A DNA stretch of 64,000 bases from positions 4,134,467-4,198,466 of the forward strand of contig NC_087191.1 of NCBI RefSeq assembly GCF_035594125.1. Direction: 5' to 3'. Below are positions 54,326-64,000 of the stretch, in pieces; the first letter of the stretch is position 1, and each line of letters begins with the position of its first letter. A program made the position numbers and the translations under genes. Origin of the DNA: Scylla paramamosain (lineage: Eukaryota > Arthropoda > Malacostraca > Decapoda > Portunidae). Below the pieces are notes generated by a model. It was given only the letters and a program-made list of their open reading frames with translations. It had not been told where the DNA came from and ran no database searches.

Positions 54326-55039
54326 TGATACCTCTTACCTCTATCTGTAAAGAAATTGGAGCATGGTCAGTAGGTAAAAAAATCTGGTACCTCTTACCTC
54401 TATCTGTAAAGAAACTGGAGCATGGTCAGAAGGTAAAAAATCTGTTTGGTGTACCTCAAACTCATCTACGTAATCAATCATGTTACTGGATACCAAACAT
54501 ACATCCAGTTCTGAGACCCATATATTATTACCTTGCATATAAGATATTTTACTTGGAAAATATTCCATTTCTTAATCTGAAGTTGTTAATAACCACTAAT
54601 TTAAGATCAGTGCACATGGTTGCCAAAACACTAGCATTATCATTCGGTCTCTCATCTTAGTCTGGTATGTGAGGATAAGACTACTCGTCACAGTTTGGCA
54701 ACTCTGCTCGTGCAGGTAACTCCTTAACAATATTTCCAAATCTAGCATTACACTCACCAATAATCACATACTTGTTATTACCCTCATTTGCCAATACTTT
54801 GTCTTGAATAGAAGCAAATGAGTCGTGTGAAAAATATGGCGAGTCGCTCGGAGGAACGTAACAGCAGCCGTGCTTGTGTCAACATTCACGGCAAACTGAG
54901 CTAAATTATTCCTCACCATAACCACTGTTCCACCACGATGAGGCGACGTTTTGTTGTTGCTCATAAATGATACGTATCCTGAGAGACAAACACGTAGAGA
55001 AGTTTTAACTTCATTCAAGCACGCAATGTCATAATTCAT
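54326..55039 (-). pseudogene. Family-3 LINE endonuclease, with internal tandem duplication
   Basis: The N-terminal piece reads YDIACLNEVKTSLRV (Glu motif) and HRGGTVVMVRNNLAQF. The C-terminal piece reads VSELDVCLVSSNMIDYVDEF and FLPSDHAPVSLQIEV, with the Ser-Asp-His catalytic motif. The segment coding for PTDHAP...LQIEVRG is duplicated in tandem (period about 58, 54326-54442). Confidence 0.7.
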
Positions 55040-55132
55040 TAGGAATTTCTGCTCACTTTTTACAATTTAGTCCTTACCCCATTAATGTTCCATAACATCA
55101 ACTTAATTCTACGTACATGTTGCTTTGGTCGA

Positions 55133-55887
55133 CTAGAAACATAGCAGAAACCAATTATCTATTACCATACCATCTTTGTACAATTTTCTCTCGCGAGTGT
55201 TCAGATGAACGTTACAGCCGACATTCTTCGGACGTTCCTTTTCTGTTTTTTTTTTTCTTTTTCCAGCGTCCCTGAGTCGCTTCCATTCATTTCTTATGCT
55301 TCGATGCACATATAAATTTTGCAATATACATCGCTGAAAGACTTGAGTGTTTTGGCCTTCTCCAGCACCATGTCCCTTTCGTATCTACTGCCCACAGTGA
55401 GAAATTGGTCGTCGCCGCGGTGTTCCGTGTTGATGTAAGCGTTGCTACCAAGTCGGCGAGTAGCACTCACCTCCGTAGCGACACCCACCTTCTCACATAT
55501 TTTCTTGATCTTCTCAGCATCCGATGTAGCGCCCTCCAAGCTTTCATTTTCGTCTGGGACCCCAGTGGTGAGCAGGTTGCATTCTCGTTCCTTCCTATCG
55601 ATGTTTTCGAGAAATCGTTGCTGCCTCTCTAATATCTCAGCCTGTTTGTCGACTTGTGACTGGAGATCTGAAATCTTCTTTAGAGTTGAGTTGTCTTTGG
55701 TTGCAATTGCTTTCTTCAGATCAGTCACATCGTTCATCAGCATGTCTAGTTTTGCAGTGACAGTTTGCAGTGCAACACCTTCTTGAGAAAACAGGATACT
55801 ATCGATAAACTCATCTTTCGTCACTGACTTAAGTTGATTTGGGTTGCATCTTCCTGAGCCCAGAGAGGGTTTTCGCCATGACTGCAC
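55133..55887 (-). pseudogene. Family-3 LINE ORF1 (coiled coil, RNA-binding type)
   Basis: The 197-codon frame from 55887 has an amphipathic coiled coil (TVTAKLDMLMNDVTDLKKAI, LQSQVDKQAEILERQQRFLE) followed by ERECNLLTTGVPDENESLEG and AEKIKKICEKVGV. This arrangement resembles L1-type ORF1 proteins, in which a coiled coil precedes an RNA-recognition domain. The tail (SIRNEWKRLRDAGKRKKK, NVHLNTRERKLYKDGMVID) is in a second frame after 55324. Such proteins bind the element RNA and form trimers in L1. Confidence 0.65.
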
Positions 55888-56202
55888 GTGCCAGTAGCTG
55901 ACTACTCCCTCTTAAATCTCGATATTTAGGAGATAGCTCAAGGTTTTATCTTGGTAACAATTAGCTCTAGTGCGCATGCGCAGGAATGGAAAATCTGGCG
56001 AGGGGGAGGTGTAGTCTGGACTTTCAGGTATAACTGGCTACATCTACTCAGCCCGAAACCCTTATCACTCTCCATAACACTCTCAATTTGGATTTACTGT
56101 ATTCACAGAGAGCCAATAACTGCGTTTGGAGCTCAAGGAACTGGGTTTATCCAGCAAAAACACAGCAGAGCCAGAGCTGAGACACACACACAGCCTGCGC
56201 AT

Positions 56203-56204
<2 letters not shown>

Positions 56205-56236
<32 letters not shown>
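56205..56236. repeat. (CA)n microsatellite
   Basis: Short array at the junction between the family-3 LINE and CR1-like ORF1. Confidence 0.9.
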
Positions 56237-56238
<2 letters not shown>

Positions 56239-56239
56239 A

Positions 56240-57085
56240 CAAGGTGGTAAGACACACGTACAAGGTGTCCTTACCATAGAAGAGGTCCCAGTTGTCGATG
56301 AACGTCCATCCATTACTCTTACAATGATCCGCAAGCCTGCGATTCACTGTAATAGCCCTGGACAGCCACTCAGCACCGACTCCCCTCCTCGGCAAGACAC
56401 CACACACCACAGAGATCCCTCCCTTGTCCCTAATCCTATCCAAAGCCTGTCGAAGCCTCCCGAACAGTTCCTCACTCCTGACCTTACCAAGGTCATTTTC
56501 TCCCGCGCTGAGGCTTGGTCCCATCTTTTCCAAGTACGTGTCTAGCCTATCAGCTACCTTCCCTATTCCAGCCCCCGGCAAACACACCCTCGATCTACGC
56601 TTCCTATCTCTGGCACAAAACACACTAAGTGCCTAAAACTGAGCATCACCAAACACAAGCACTCTACCTTGGGGAAGGGTAACTGGGTCTGCCCCCTCCT
56701 TGTCTCCTCCCGCCTTGTCCACCTACTTCTCCTTCACTCCCTCCAGCACACTGAAGGAATTCTTCGTCTCCACGCAAGGCGCCCTGAGGACCTTCAGCCT
56801 CTTTGCTCCCCTGCACACAACCGACCACTGCTCCTCCGTCACCTTACTAGGTAGGGTGAACGTGGGGCACGACCCACCCGTAGGTGCTGGGATCCTCTCA
56901 CAGAACTCAGCCAGTAGGTCTGAGATCCTCTCACGAAACTCAGCCTCCACCTCTGAGACCTTTGCAACGAAGGCCTCGAGAACAAGCGAACTAACGCAGC
57001 CAGACGACTCAGCAACACAAGGCCAGCTATATTAGCGTCAGATCACTGCTCACTAAACACGTCCGTTCACTAGGAATCCTGACCT
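56240..57085 (-). pseudogene. CR1-like ORF1 (SGNH-esterase type), N-terminal and central part, minus copy
   Basis: In order on the minus strand: FRERISDLLAEFCERIPAPT, EEQWSVVCRGAKRLKVLRAP, KNSFSVLEGVKEK, VLVFGD near 56655 (block I Gly-Asp; the following Ser is lost here), GIGKVADRLDTYLEKMGPSL, ENDLGKVRSEELFGRLRQAL (GGNDL-type block III), VVCGVLPRRGVGAEWLSRAI and GWTFIDNWDLFYGKDTLYV. The reading stops in the (GT)n array and continues at 51775 with the catalytic His region. The protein belongs to the esterase-type ORF1 known from CR1-group LINEs. Confidence 0.75.
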
Positions 57086-57095
57086 TTGTTCGGAG

Positions 57096-58290
57096 AACAA
57101 AGGTGAAGCTCGTGTGTCTTGGAGCCGAAGGACAGGGCTTGAGGTTGAGAGAGACTTTAAATGGTTAAAGCAGGATTCTTGTTTTCCTGTACAGGGCAGC
57201 GGCTTTCTCACCGTCTTATTGAGCAGGTCTGACAAGTGTCCAGAGAAGTCAGTTGCCTGTGAGATGAAACTCTTGTAGAAACTTATCATCCCCAGGAACC
57301 TGGTAAAGTCTTCTTGCTCCGCGGGGGAGATAAACGACAAATAGCTTGAATTTTGTCGGGCTGGGGTTGTAGGCCCCCTCCAAGAATAAATCGATGGTCA
57401 GAACCCCATAGCGACACTTAGCACTCTTGAGGGTTAGACTGTGAGTGCTGATTCGATCAAGGACTGCTCTGAAGGCGTCACTGTCCTGGGGCTACTCTGT
57501 CGAAAATATGTAAATGTTATTATGACAGTAGAAAGCAACGTTGATGAGGCCCTCAGATCAATGTGCATTAATCTGATGTATGTAACGCATGCCCTCAAGA
57601 ACAATGTGCATTAATCTGATATAGGTAACGCGGTGACAAGTCCAAACGGAAGATGGCAGAATTCCATGAGACCAAGATGAATAGAAGATGAGTACAGCCC
57701 CTTCAGACAAAGGGATCTGGTAGTATGGTTTACAGAAATCCAACTGCCATGTGTACTTCGCTCCAAAGAATTTATACAAATCTTCTATGTTGCAGCAATT
57801 CTCTGCATGAAAAAAAAAAAAAACAGTAACAGCATTTAATTGACAGTAATCAATAGCCATGCAATTGGAGCCGTCAGTTTTACTTCCATAACGACTGGCA
57901 AGGAATGGAGAGGGGAGGAGCATATGATGCTGCCTTGGTGATAGAGCTAGTTGACTTCCTCCTCGAAGAAACGTTTAAGGTGGTTGAAAACCGGTAGATT
58001 TTAGCATGAATACAGCCAGTAGTGGTGAGTACGATCTCATGCTGGGTGGTAGATGTGCATCCAGGGACCTCCGAAAAGATATCCTCATACTCGTCGAGGA
58101 GAGCTTTCAGGGTACTTTGTTGTTCCACATCAAGGTTTAGGTTAACCTGAGGTTGTAGAGCTTTGTCATCCTGGCCATCAGGAGTCACGGGAAGGCCTGT
58201 ATATTCGTCCTCCGAGTCCTCAGAATATGTGATGTCTTCAACCAGGTCTTCCTCCTCTCCTCCAGGTCTTCCTTCCCCCACGGGTGAAAC
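57096..58290 (-). pseudogene. Gmr1-like reverse transcriptase and start of RNase H
   Basis: RT follows the integrase end on the same strand. LKALLDEYEDIFSEVPGCTS and QHEIVLTTTGCIHAKIYRF (58170-57990) are the region before the fingers. MAIDYCQLNAVTV (about 57850) and LPFGLVTA-type sequence (about 57630) follow. The FYCHNNIYIFSTE stretch (about 57520) occupies the YxDD position with both Asp apparently replaced by Asn. The thumb reads EQEDFTRFLGMISFYKSFI (about 57290). RNase H begins near 57110 and is cut at 57096 by the CR1-like 5' end. A 43-bp tandem duplication lies at 57559-57640. Confidence 0.75.
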
Positions 58291-58299
58291 TGCCTCGAG

Positions 58300-59470
58300 A
58301 ACTTCAGCGAAGTTAATTTGCGAGCGACGGAAGTATTGCCTTAGAAGATTAGAATGATAAGATTTACGACCTCAAGGAGCATCAGTGAGATTATCTACTT
58401 TACCTTTCCTTTCTAGAACTTTATAAGGGCCATTCTATGCAACTCAGAGTTTGCTAGTGTCGCTAGGAAGTAGATCGAGAACCTCATTACCTGGGTGGAA
58501 CTGTCGGTCTTGGGACCACGTCAAAATAAGCCATGTAGCGGGGGGCGCTCACATCTGCGTTCTGAGCTGCTAATTTTACCGATTCAGCCAGCTTCTCCTG
58601 AAGTTCGATGACGTAATGGAAGGCTGATCGTTCTTGAATGGAACGGTCTTCCCATAGGGGCCCCCGAATTACTCTTCCATACAGCAGCTCGAAAGCTGAT
58701 ATACCTCTCCGGTCACTTGGGATCTTGCCCCAGAGGGCAAACAAGGTGGGGATTAGGTACCAGTGCCACTTCCGGGGTTTCTAAGCACACAACTTGAGAA
58801 AAGAGGCCTTAAGCGACACGTGTAGCTTCTTAAGGCGGCCATTGGCACCCGGATAAAAAGAAGTGGTGGAAGATGGCTTGACTCCCAGGGTTTGTATTGT
58901 TCGACCAGTGGCTGGGAGGTAATTTGTGTACCTTGGTCAGATAGTACTTCACGATGAATGCCGCCCTGTAAGAAGATGGAGAGGAGGGCTTCACCCACAG
59001 AGATGTAGTCGACATCCTTGACGGGAACGACTTCTGGGAATCCTGTGGCATAATCAGTGAGGGTTAGGATGTAACGGTGACCCTCCGAAGATTCTGGAAA
59101 TAAATGCCCAAAGAGGTCAATAAAAATGGCTCCATTATAATAGGCATTGACTTAAGGAGTACAGGACAAACTCTGGCCTTAGATGACTCTGGCACACATC
59201 ACAAGATCAGCACAAGTCGCGAATAATGGCGCCCATGCCTACCCAGAAAAACTTACTTGATATTTTCATACCGGTCTACCCATGAAAAAAGTAACCTGCC
59301 AGAGGATTATCATGGCTAACTGACAAACTATGGGGTGACAATCCTTGGGAACAACCTTTGCCCTGTGTTTAGAGGAAATACTGTATATATAAGAGACCGT
59401 CAGACCAAAGGTAAAGGAATGAAGATCCGTCCTTAGAAAGCTCCTCTTCGCCTGAGTTGGCCTTGTCCCT
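58300..59470 (-). pseudogene. Gmr1-like integrase, located upstream of RT
   Basis: The zinc-binding region at 59400-59190 reads SSKHRAKVVPKDCHPIVCQL, then after frame changes FSG-AWAPLFATCADLVMCAR. The core has FIDLFGHLFPESSEGHRYIL, LTLTDYATGFPEVVPVKDVD (first Asp) and HREVLSDQGTQITSQ (second Asp). The ANGRLKKLH stretch follows, where Lys stands at the expected Glu. Then come ISAFELLYGRVIRGPLWED, YVIELQEKLAESVKLAAQNA and the GPY/F-type NGPYKVLERKGKVDNL, ending LLRQYFRRSQ near 58330. The frame runs directly on toward RT. Confidence 0.8.
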
Positions 59471-59516
59471 AAGTCCATCAAAAGTTGGGCACGGCTCTTG
59501 CAAACGTTCAAGTTTC

Positions 59517-60026
59517 TCAAGGGGAACCGGTTAGAAGCTGGAGTTCTGGCAGTACCAACAGATGTACCCTCTTCATCTTGCTGGTCCGGGTTTGAACCGT
59601 TTTATCTTGCAGAGGTAGGTGGAAATCCTGGGAAGGAGTCCCACTCGCTTTGTTACCGGATAAAAGTGAAAACGGCAGCAAATTTATGGTGTAATTAGCT
59701 GGTTCAGTGAAGAGTGTCTTGGAAGGAAGGATATTGTCATTAAGATCGCTAACTCCATGAATATTGCCAGTTAAGACGCTGGCTGGTTTCATGGGAGCTC
59801 GCACGACGTCGACCAAACCTACGTAGTAAGGATAGCGAATGAAGCAGGATACCACAGGGAACTCACGCATTCGTCCTAAGAAGTCTTCATCAGGGACTTT
59901 GGGGCAAGAAGAAACATCAGCATCAGGGACTGCTTCTTTCGAGACAATAACACAATTGCACCCGGTGTCTCTAATGATGGGGGTTAATGGTACCAGCAAC
60001 AGTAACATCAAGAGAGATTCGATCAA
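59517..60026 (-). pseudogene. Gmr1-like protease region
   Basis: The frame reads TPIIRDTGCNCVIVSKEAVP, with the retropepsin Asp-Thr-Gly, followed by CFIRYPYYVGLVDVVRAPMK and SVLTGNIHGVSDLND. Just upstream, in another frame, are zinc-knuckle-like remains and SLDVTVAGTIN, the usual lead-in to the protease. The next domain downstream on this strand is integrase, not RT. Confidence 0.75.
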
Positions 60027-60239
60027 TCAAACAAAACCCGACCTTGAAACATAGTTGAAAGTCGGCCCCTTGCTTGAAAGCATGGTGGTGCTTGAGACAG
60101 CAAACTCGAAGGTCTCTATCACAGGACGAGGTATTCTTCCGGTCTGGCCTGGGGGAGATAGTGGAAATGGATGATGACTTGGGTCCGGTTCCTGAAGGTC
60201 TTCTGAAGGAAACATTGGTCCTATTGAAGGTGGTGCTGG

Positions 60240-60540
60240 CGGCGTGGTTCGGGTCTATGTTGTGAGCTGAGGCTCATGCGTCGGCTTTCTCCACAGCTGT
60301 CTTAAGGTCAGTAATTTGTTCTTTGATGAAAAGGCGGATGTCAGGGAGGAGGGAAACATGAAACTGATCCAAAGCTACAAATTCCCTAATGGCTTGGTAA
60401 GTTTTACTGACCTGGGATGAGTCCGACCACGAATCGAACAGCTGCTGCAAGAGGGTGGAAAACTCGGTAATTCTCGTTGACTCGGATCTTGTTATTGCTG
60501 AAGTCCAGCCTGTAAGGTTTAAGAGTCTTTTCAAAACCGG
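60240..60540 (-). pseudogene. Gmr1-like gag, SCAN-like capsid C-terminal part
   Basis: The sequence FDSWSDSSQVSKTYQAIREF then VALDQFHVSLLPDIRLFIKE and QITDLKTAVEKADA matches the helical SCAN-like region of gag ('L..LE.FL..L...LR.WV....P.t..EA...A'). The N-terminal part of gag between 60540 and 60927 is not recognisable. Confidence 0.6.
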
Positions 60541-60927
60541 TCAGCAATGCCTGTTTGAGGAGAGAATAATATTACACCGATGGTATTTACAGAGACACGT
60601 CTGAGCTCACTAACGGACGTGACACGTCGAAAACACTCTGCTGGCACATCGAAGACTCGGACTCGTAGAAAGCGTCAGGCTTAGTGACCACTTGTTCATT
60701 ACACTGAACAAGGATAGGTCAGAAAACTGGTTGGCCTGCACCTGACCACGAGAACTAGAAGGATCCTTAGACGGCACCTAATCCATGTTTGAATCTAAAA
60801 ATGGACGAACCACTGAAATAGCAAACTGCACGCTTAACACTGCAATGTCACAATACTGAAACATGCGCCCTTGGAACAACATAGAGCAACACAACACCAC
60901 AACGGCACAGCACACGCACAGTTATAC

Positions 60928-60941
60928 TGGCGAGGTTGCCA
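60928..60941 (-). promoter_or_regulatory. Candidate tRNA primer binding site
   Basis: Two bases inside the 5' LTR border the minus strand reads TGGCAACCTCGCCA. It begins with TGG as expected for pairing with the CCA end of a tRNA. The tRNA was not identified. Confidence 0.5.
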
Positions 60942-60943
60942 CT

Positions 60944-61400
60944 TGTTAGGGAAAAGGGGAGTTGAGGTCGTGAAGCCGGCACGGCCAGTCCCAAAGAATC
61001 AAGGATCGTCTGTGATGGGTATTGCGAAGGCTGTCGGGTGGGCAAACAAACACCAAAGGAACGCGAGGAGGTTACTAGTCACTCACACCATTAGATTATG
61101 TACAGTATGAACGACACACCCAATATTCAAAAGAGGCCAGCAAGGAGAGAGCAGCAGAACGAAGTGCTTGGTTCCAATCTGGGAACTCTGTCTGTCCACT
61201 GAATCAGGGGCTGTAGGTATCCTCGCATAAGGTTTCATGAAGTCCCGAAATCCCTGGCGACGAGATGGAAGGCGGTAGTCGAACAGGTTGACTCGTCAAG
61301 CAGAAGGAATGAGGTGGCTCGACACTTCCTCCGTCCGGGACAGCGGTGAGTGGCGAACCTCGGTAACGAGACGGCGGTGAAAGTGGTGCTTTCCCTTACA
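60944..61400 (-). repeat. Right (5') LTR of the Gmr1-like element
   Basis: About 457 bp, beginning TGTAAGGGAA and ending CCCTAACA on the minus strand. It is similar along its length to 39356-39775 but carries extra blocks (for example GAGAGAGCAGCAGAACG near 61150). The visible substitutions and indels indicate an old insertion. Confidence 0.78.
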
Positions 61401-61600
61401 GTTTACTGCTCCTGTGGCAAAGTTTGGGATATTGTTCCGCTGCCTCCTTACAGGGAAGGAAGGGGGGTTCATAATAGGTGGTACTGCTTGCCTGGTGGAG
61501 GTGTTGGGTTATTGAATTGACTATGGCTGTTTGGTCATCTATTACGGTGTTGCTAATTGTGAGGATTGTGATTGAAATGTAGGGTTTTTTATTGTTTAAA
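61401..61600. other. Unassigned spacer
   Basis: Nothing recognised between the LTR and a LINE fragment. Confidence 0.35.
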
Positions 61601-62350
61601 ATATGAATGATTATCCAGACTTGTGTGATGGTACTGTTGATGGTTGAAGTAAATTATCTAAAGTCCCTCTTAGCTTTATGGGTTATTTTTCTTGCCTGAG
61701 CCTTTGTCTTTTTATAGGCTATGAATGTGCTTCAGTGAGTAGCTGGCTGAAATTCCTGTATCGTCTATTACGCTTATAAAGCTGCTTCTCGGCAATCCGT
61801 TGTCCACCATGAAACTCCATGCTTTGTGTGATATGTAGAAGTCTTTAGAATACATGCCTCAGCGGCGTATAATATAAACTGTGTTGCATACCTGACCATG
61901 GAATCAATGTCCTCGCCAGGAACATCACGTCGGCAACCCCATGGAAGGATGCCCAATCTGCTCTCTTTAATTAAGCTACACTTGGAAGGGCGAGGTATGA
62001 GCGGGATGTTGAGTATATAGGAGATGCAGATGGGCAGATGGTCACCTCCATGGGAGTCGTCGATGACTTCCCAGAAAAACTCGGAGTATATTTTGGTGAC
62101 AGCAATGTGAGAGATAAAGGGTTTTGCTTTGCCAGTCCTATCGTCTACACGAATAGCACTTCCATCGTTTATAAGGCAGAGATTTTGTCTGTAATACTCG
62201 TAAAAAAAAAAAAAAAAAAAAAAAATCTGCTCCCCACATACTCTTGACCTCTCACTTCCCCATTGATGATGATGATGGGCGTTGAAGTTACCCAGAAATA
62301 GGCGTTGCCCGGAAGCTAGCTGTCCAATGATGATGATATGTCATCGACAA
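61600..62350 (-). pseudogene. LINE endonuclease and linker fragment, family 4 (I/jockey-like)
   Basis: On the minus strand: SGQRLFLGNFNAHHHHHQWG (GDFNAHHxxWG-type catalytic motif), later SEFFWEVIDDSHGGDHLPIC (the SDH motif region, here GGDHLP), then DIDSMVRYATQFILYAAEAC and HGVSWWTTDCREAAL (a WW..DC linker motif). I- and jockey-group LINEs share these motifs. RT is not present. Confidence 0.6.
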
Positions 62351-62404
62351 TGGGGCCATTGGGAGGAAAATAGAAAGAACAGATATCCAGATAAATAAAT
62401 AGAT

Positions 62405-64000
62405 ACCTGCCGAAACGATAATTACTATCAGTGAAGTCTAAAGCACTGAAACAGAGGGTGCTTTGAGCTAGTTATGAGCTCACCGAACGTTTCCCTTTGT
62501 GTCTCACAACACAAGGGGACAGTCACAGCCCGCCATTTAAAGAAATCTTTCTTCCTTCACATAAAATTACATGCACCTAGTTATACACACAGCCTTCACT
62601 CAAAATTCAAAATCAGTATGGTGACTCCTACACCAGCCTCAAAGTGCCCACCTGAGGAGGGGACCACAAATGTCCACAGGTCGGACTGCTCTTATGGCAT
62701 CGACCCTAAGTGTCTTGCCAACCCCCTCAACTTTCTTAATTAACTTCTGCAACATTCGCGGTCTTAGATATAATTTTCAATTTGTAGAACACCACTTCCT
62801 CCTTTACTTAACCTCATCTTCTTTTCCTCAGTGAAACGCAGGTGTCTGAGGCAACTGACAGTAGCTCCTTTTCTGTTCCCTCCTACTTCCTCTATCCTCA
62901 TTTTCAATCCAAAAATGGATGTTGCGTTTATATGCGTTTATGTGTGTGAACGCTCTTGAATCTTGAGAGTTTTCCACCATCTATCTACGACTACAAAGTC
63001 ACTCTCAAACTAAATTTATCTGTGCTGTATACTTCTCAACTATCTCCGCTGACTATAAAAAAAAAATTCTTTGACCACTTAACTTCCAAAGTGGAGCACA
63101 TTGTCTCTTCCCTTTTGCAGAGATCTCCATTCTTGGAGACTTCAATGTTCACCACTAGCTTTGGTTTTCCTATCCATTCACTGACCATCCTGGTCAGTGA
63201 ATGGTTGTGGTATCCTCCACAACCTAGAACAAATGGTGCAACATCCTACTCGTATTCCTAAACGTCTTGGAGACACGTTCAACTTTCCTGACCTTTTCCT
63301 AACCTCTAATCCTTCTGCTTATGCTGTTACCCTATAGTCTTCTAGACAGGGTGGAATCAAAAGCTTTTCGTCTCATCAACTCCCCTCCTCTAACTGACTG
63401 TCTTCAGCCTCTCTCTCACCGCCGCAATGTTGCATTTCTAGCTGTCTTCTTCCGCTATTTTCATGCTCTTCTGATCTTGCTAACTGCATGCCTCCTCTCC
63501 TCCCACGGCCTCGCTGCACAAGACTTTCTTCTTTCTCTCACCCCTATTCTGTCCATCTCCCTAACGCAAGAGTTAACTAGTATTCTGAATCATTCATCCC
63601 TTTCTCTGGTTAACTCTGGAACTCCCTGCCTGGTTCTGTATTTCCACCTTCCTATGACTTGAATTCCTTCAAGTGGGAGGTTTCAAGTCACTTATCCATC
63701 AGTTTTTGACTACTGCTTTGACACTTTTATGGGACTGGCATTTCAGTGGGCATTTTTTTTATTGGATTTCTGTTGCCAGTATCCCTCCTACATAAAAAAA
63801 AAAGTCTCCATTGAGCCTCTACGATCACAATATCATATCTGTATCCTGTCCTATCGCTCCAATCCCTCCTCACAAAGCGGAGTTACCTCTGGCATTTTGC
63901 CTCTGTTATTTGGGGATACCTGAGGAGGTATGCTGATTTTCCTTGTAATGACTACAGCTTCCGTCTTAAAGACCAATCTCTGTGTGATGAGCGCATAAAA
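62405..64000 (+). mobile_element. Family-1 LINE copy H, 5'-complete, runs off the window
   Basis: The copy begins at CCTGCCGAAACGATAATTACT. The start codon region is at 62618 (MVTPTPASKCPPEEG), followed by endonuclease remains with several indels. It reaches the SSDHN region and is split there by a short second copy (63341-63802). It then continues with the codons after GSSDHN to the window end (linker before RT). No long open frame survives. Confidence 0.8.
63341..63802 (+). mobile_element. Short family-1 LINE copy nested in copy H
   Basis: A 462-bp, 5'-truncated copy starts at TCTAGACAGGGTGGAATC (C-terminal coding region) and ends with poly(A). It is flanked by AGTCT at 63336-63340 and 63803-63807, a target duplication. 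It has the same orientation as its host. Confidence 0.82.

Larger units (their letters stand above)
51776..56200 (-). mobile_element. Family-3 LINE with ORF1 and ORF2, minus strand
   Basis: A distinct non-LTR element with a coiled-coil ORF1 (55.9-55.1 kb), endonuclease (55.0-54.3 kb), RT (54.1-52.3 kb) and a C-terminal Cys-His region (52.3-52.07 kb). It lies inside the CR1-like ORF1. TACGT sits at both edges (host TTGTACGT at about 56258 and TACGTCCGG at about 51762), a possible target duplication. A (CA)n array at 56205-56236 lies at its 5' edge. Clade not assigned. Confidence 0.75.

Overview
This 64 kb window is eukaryotic and reads as a graveyard of transposable elements with almost no host coding sequence. 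The mix points to an arthropod, most likely a decapod crustacean: several LINE families, Ty3/gypsy-type LTR elements, hAT and P-element (THAP9-like) DNA transposons, and about 2 kb of pure (TA)n microsatellite in 15 arrays. This is an inference from element families and base composition, since no species-diagnostic gene is present. Long Tyr-Ile, Ser-Leu or Arg-Glu open frames here are translated microsatellites, not genes.

Layout. 0.7-3.9 kb: a jockey/CR1-type LINE ('family 1'), plus strand, 5'-truncated. 4.06-8.5 kb: a minus-strand Ty3/gypsy element with conventional order (gag-PR-RT-RH-INT), one LTR and a deleted RT core. 9.35-11.8 kb: a minus family-1 copy interrupted by a plus family-1 copy. 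14.0-14.4 kb: fragment of a conserved invertebrate protein family. 14.6-15.7 kb: family-1 copy with expanded (TA)n tails. 16.4-18.5 kb: THAP9/P-element-like transposase pseudogene. 18.8-19.9 kb: another family-1 copy. 21.5-22.6 kb: an old LINE endonuclease fragment and a MITE-like element. 23.5-25.5 kb and 27.0-27.9 kb: more family-1 copies, the second lying inside remains of a plus-strand gypsy-type element (about 26.7-31.7 kb). 31.8-32.8 kb: an internally deleted hAT element with a perfect 8-bp target duplication. 36.4-37.3 kb (perhaps to 37.9 or 39.0 kb): exons resembling the extracellular part of an ionotropic receptor, the only candidate host gene.

39.36-61.40 kb is one nested structure. 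A minus-strand LTR retrotransposon with LTRs at 39356-39775 and 60944-61400 carries its domains in the order gag-PR-INT-RT-RH, the 'Gmr1-like' arrangement with integrase before reverse transcriptase. Near its 3' LTR sits a plus CR1-like LINE (39.79-43.10 kb). Its RNase H is split by a minus CR1-like LINE (43.53-57.09 kb). That LINE is split by a minus family-1 LINE (45.5-50.3 kb), itself split by a plus family-1 LINE (46.22-48.37 kb), and by a third LINE family (51.77-56.2 kb). 61.6-62.35 kb holds a fourth LINE endonuclease fragment. 62.4 kb to the window end is a family-1 copy containing a short second copy.

All element coding regions show frameshifts, stops or deletions. The least damaged is the reverse transcriptase of the plus family-1 copy at 46.2-48.3 kb. 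No tRNA, rRNA or CRISPR was recognised.
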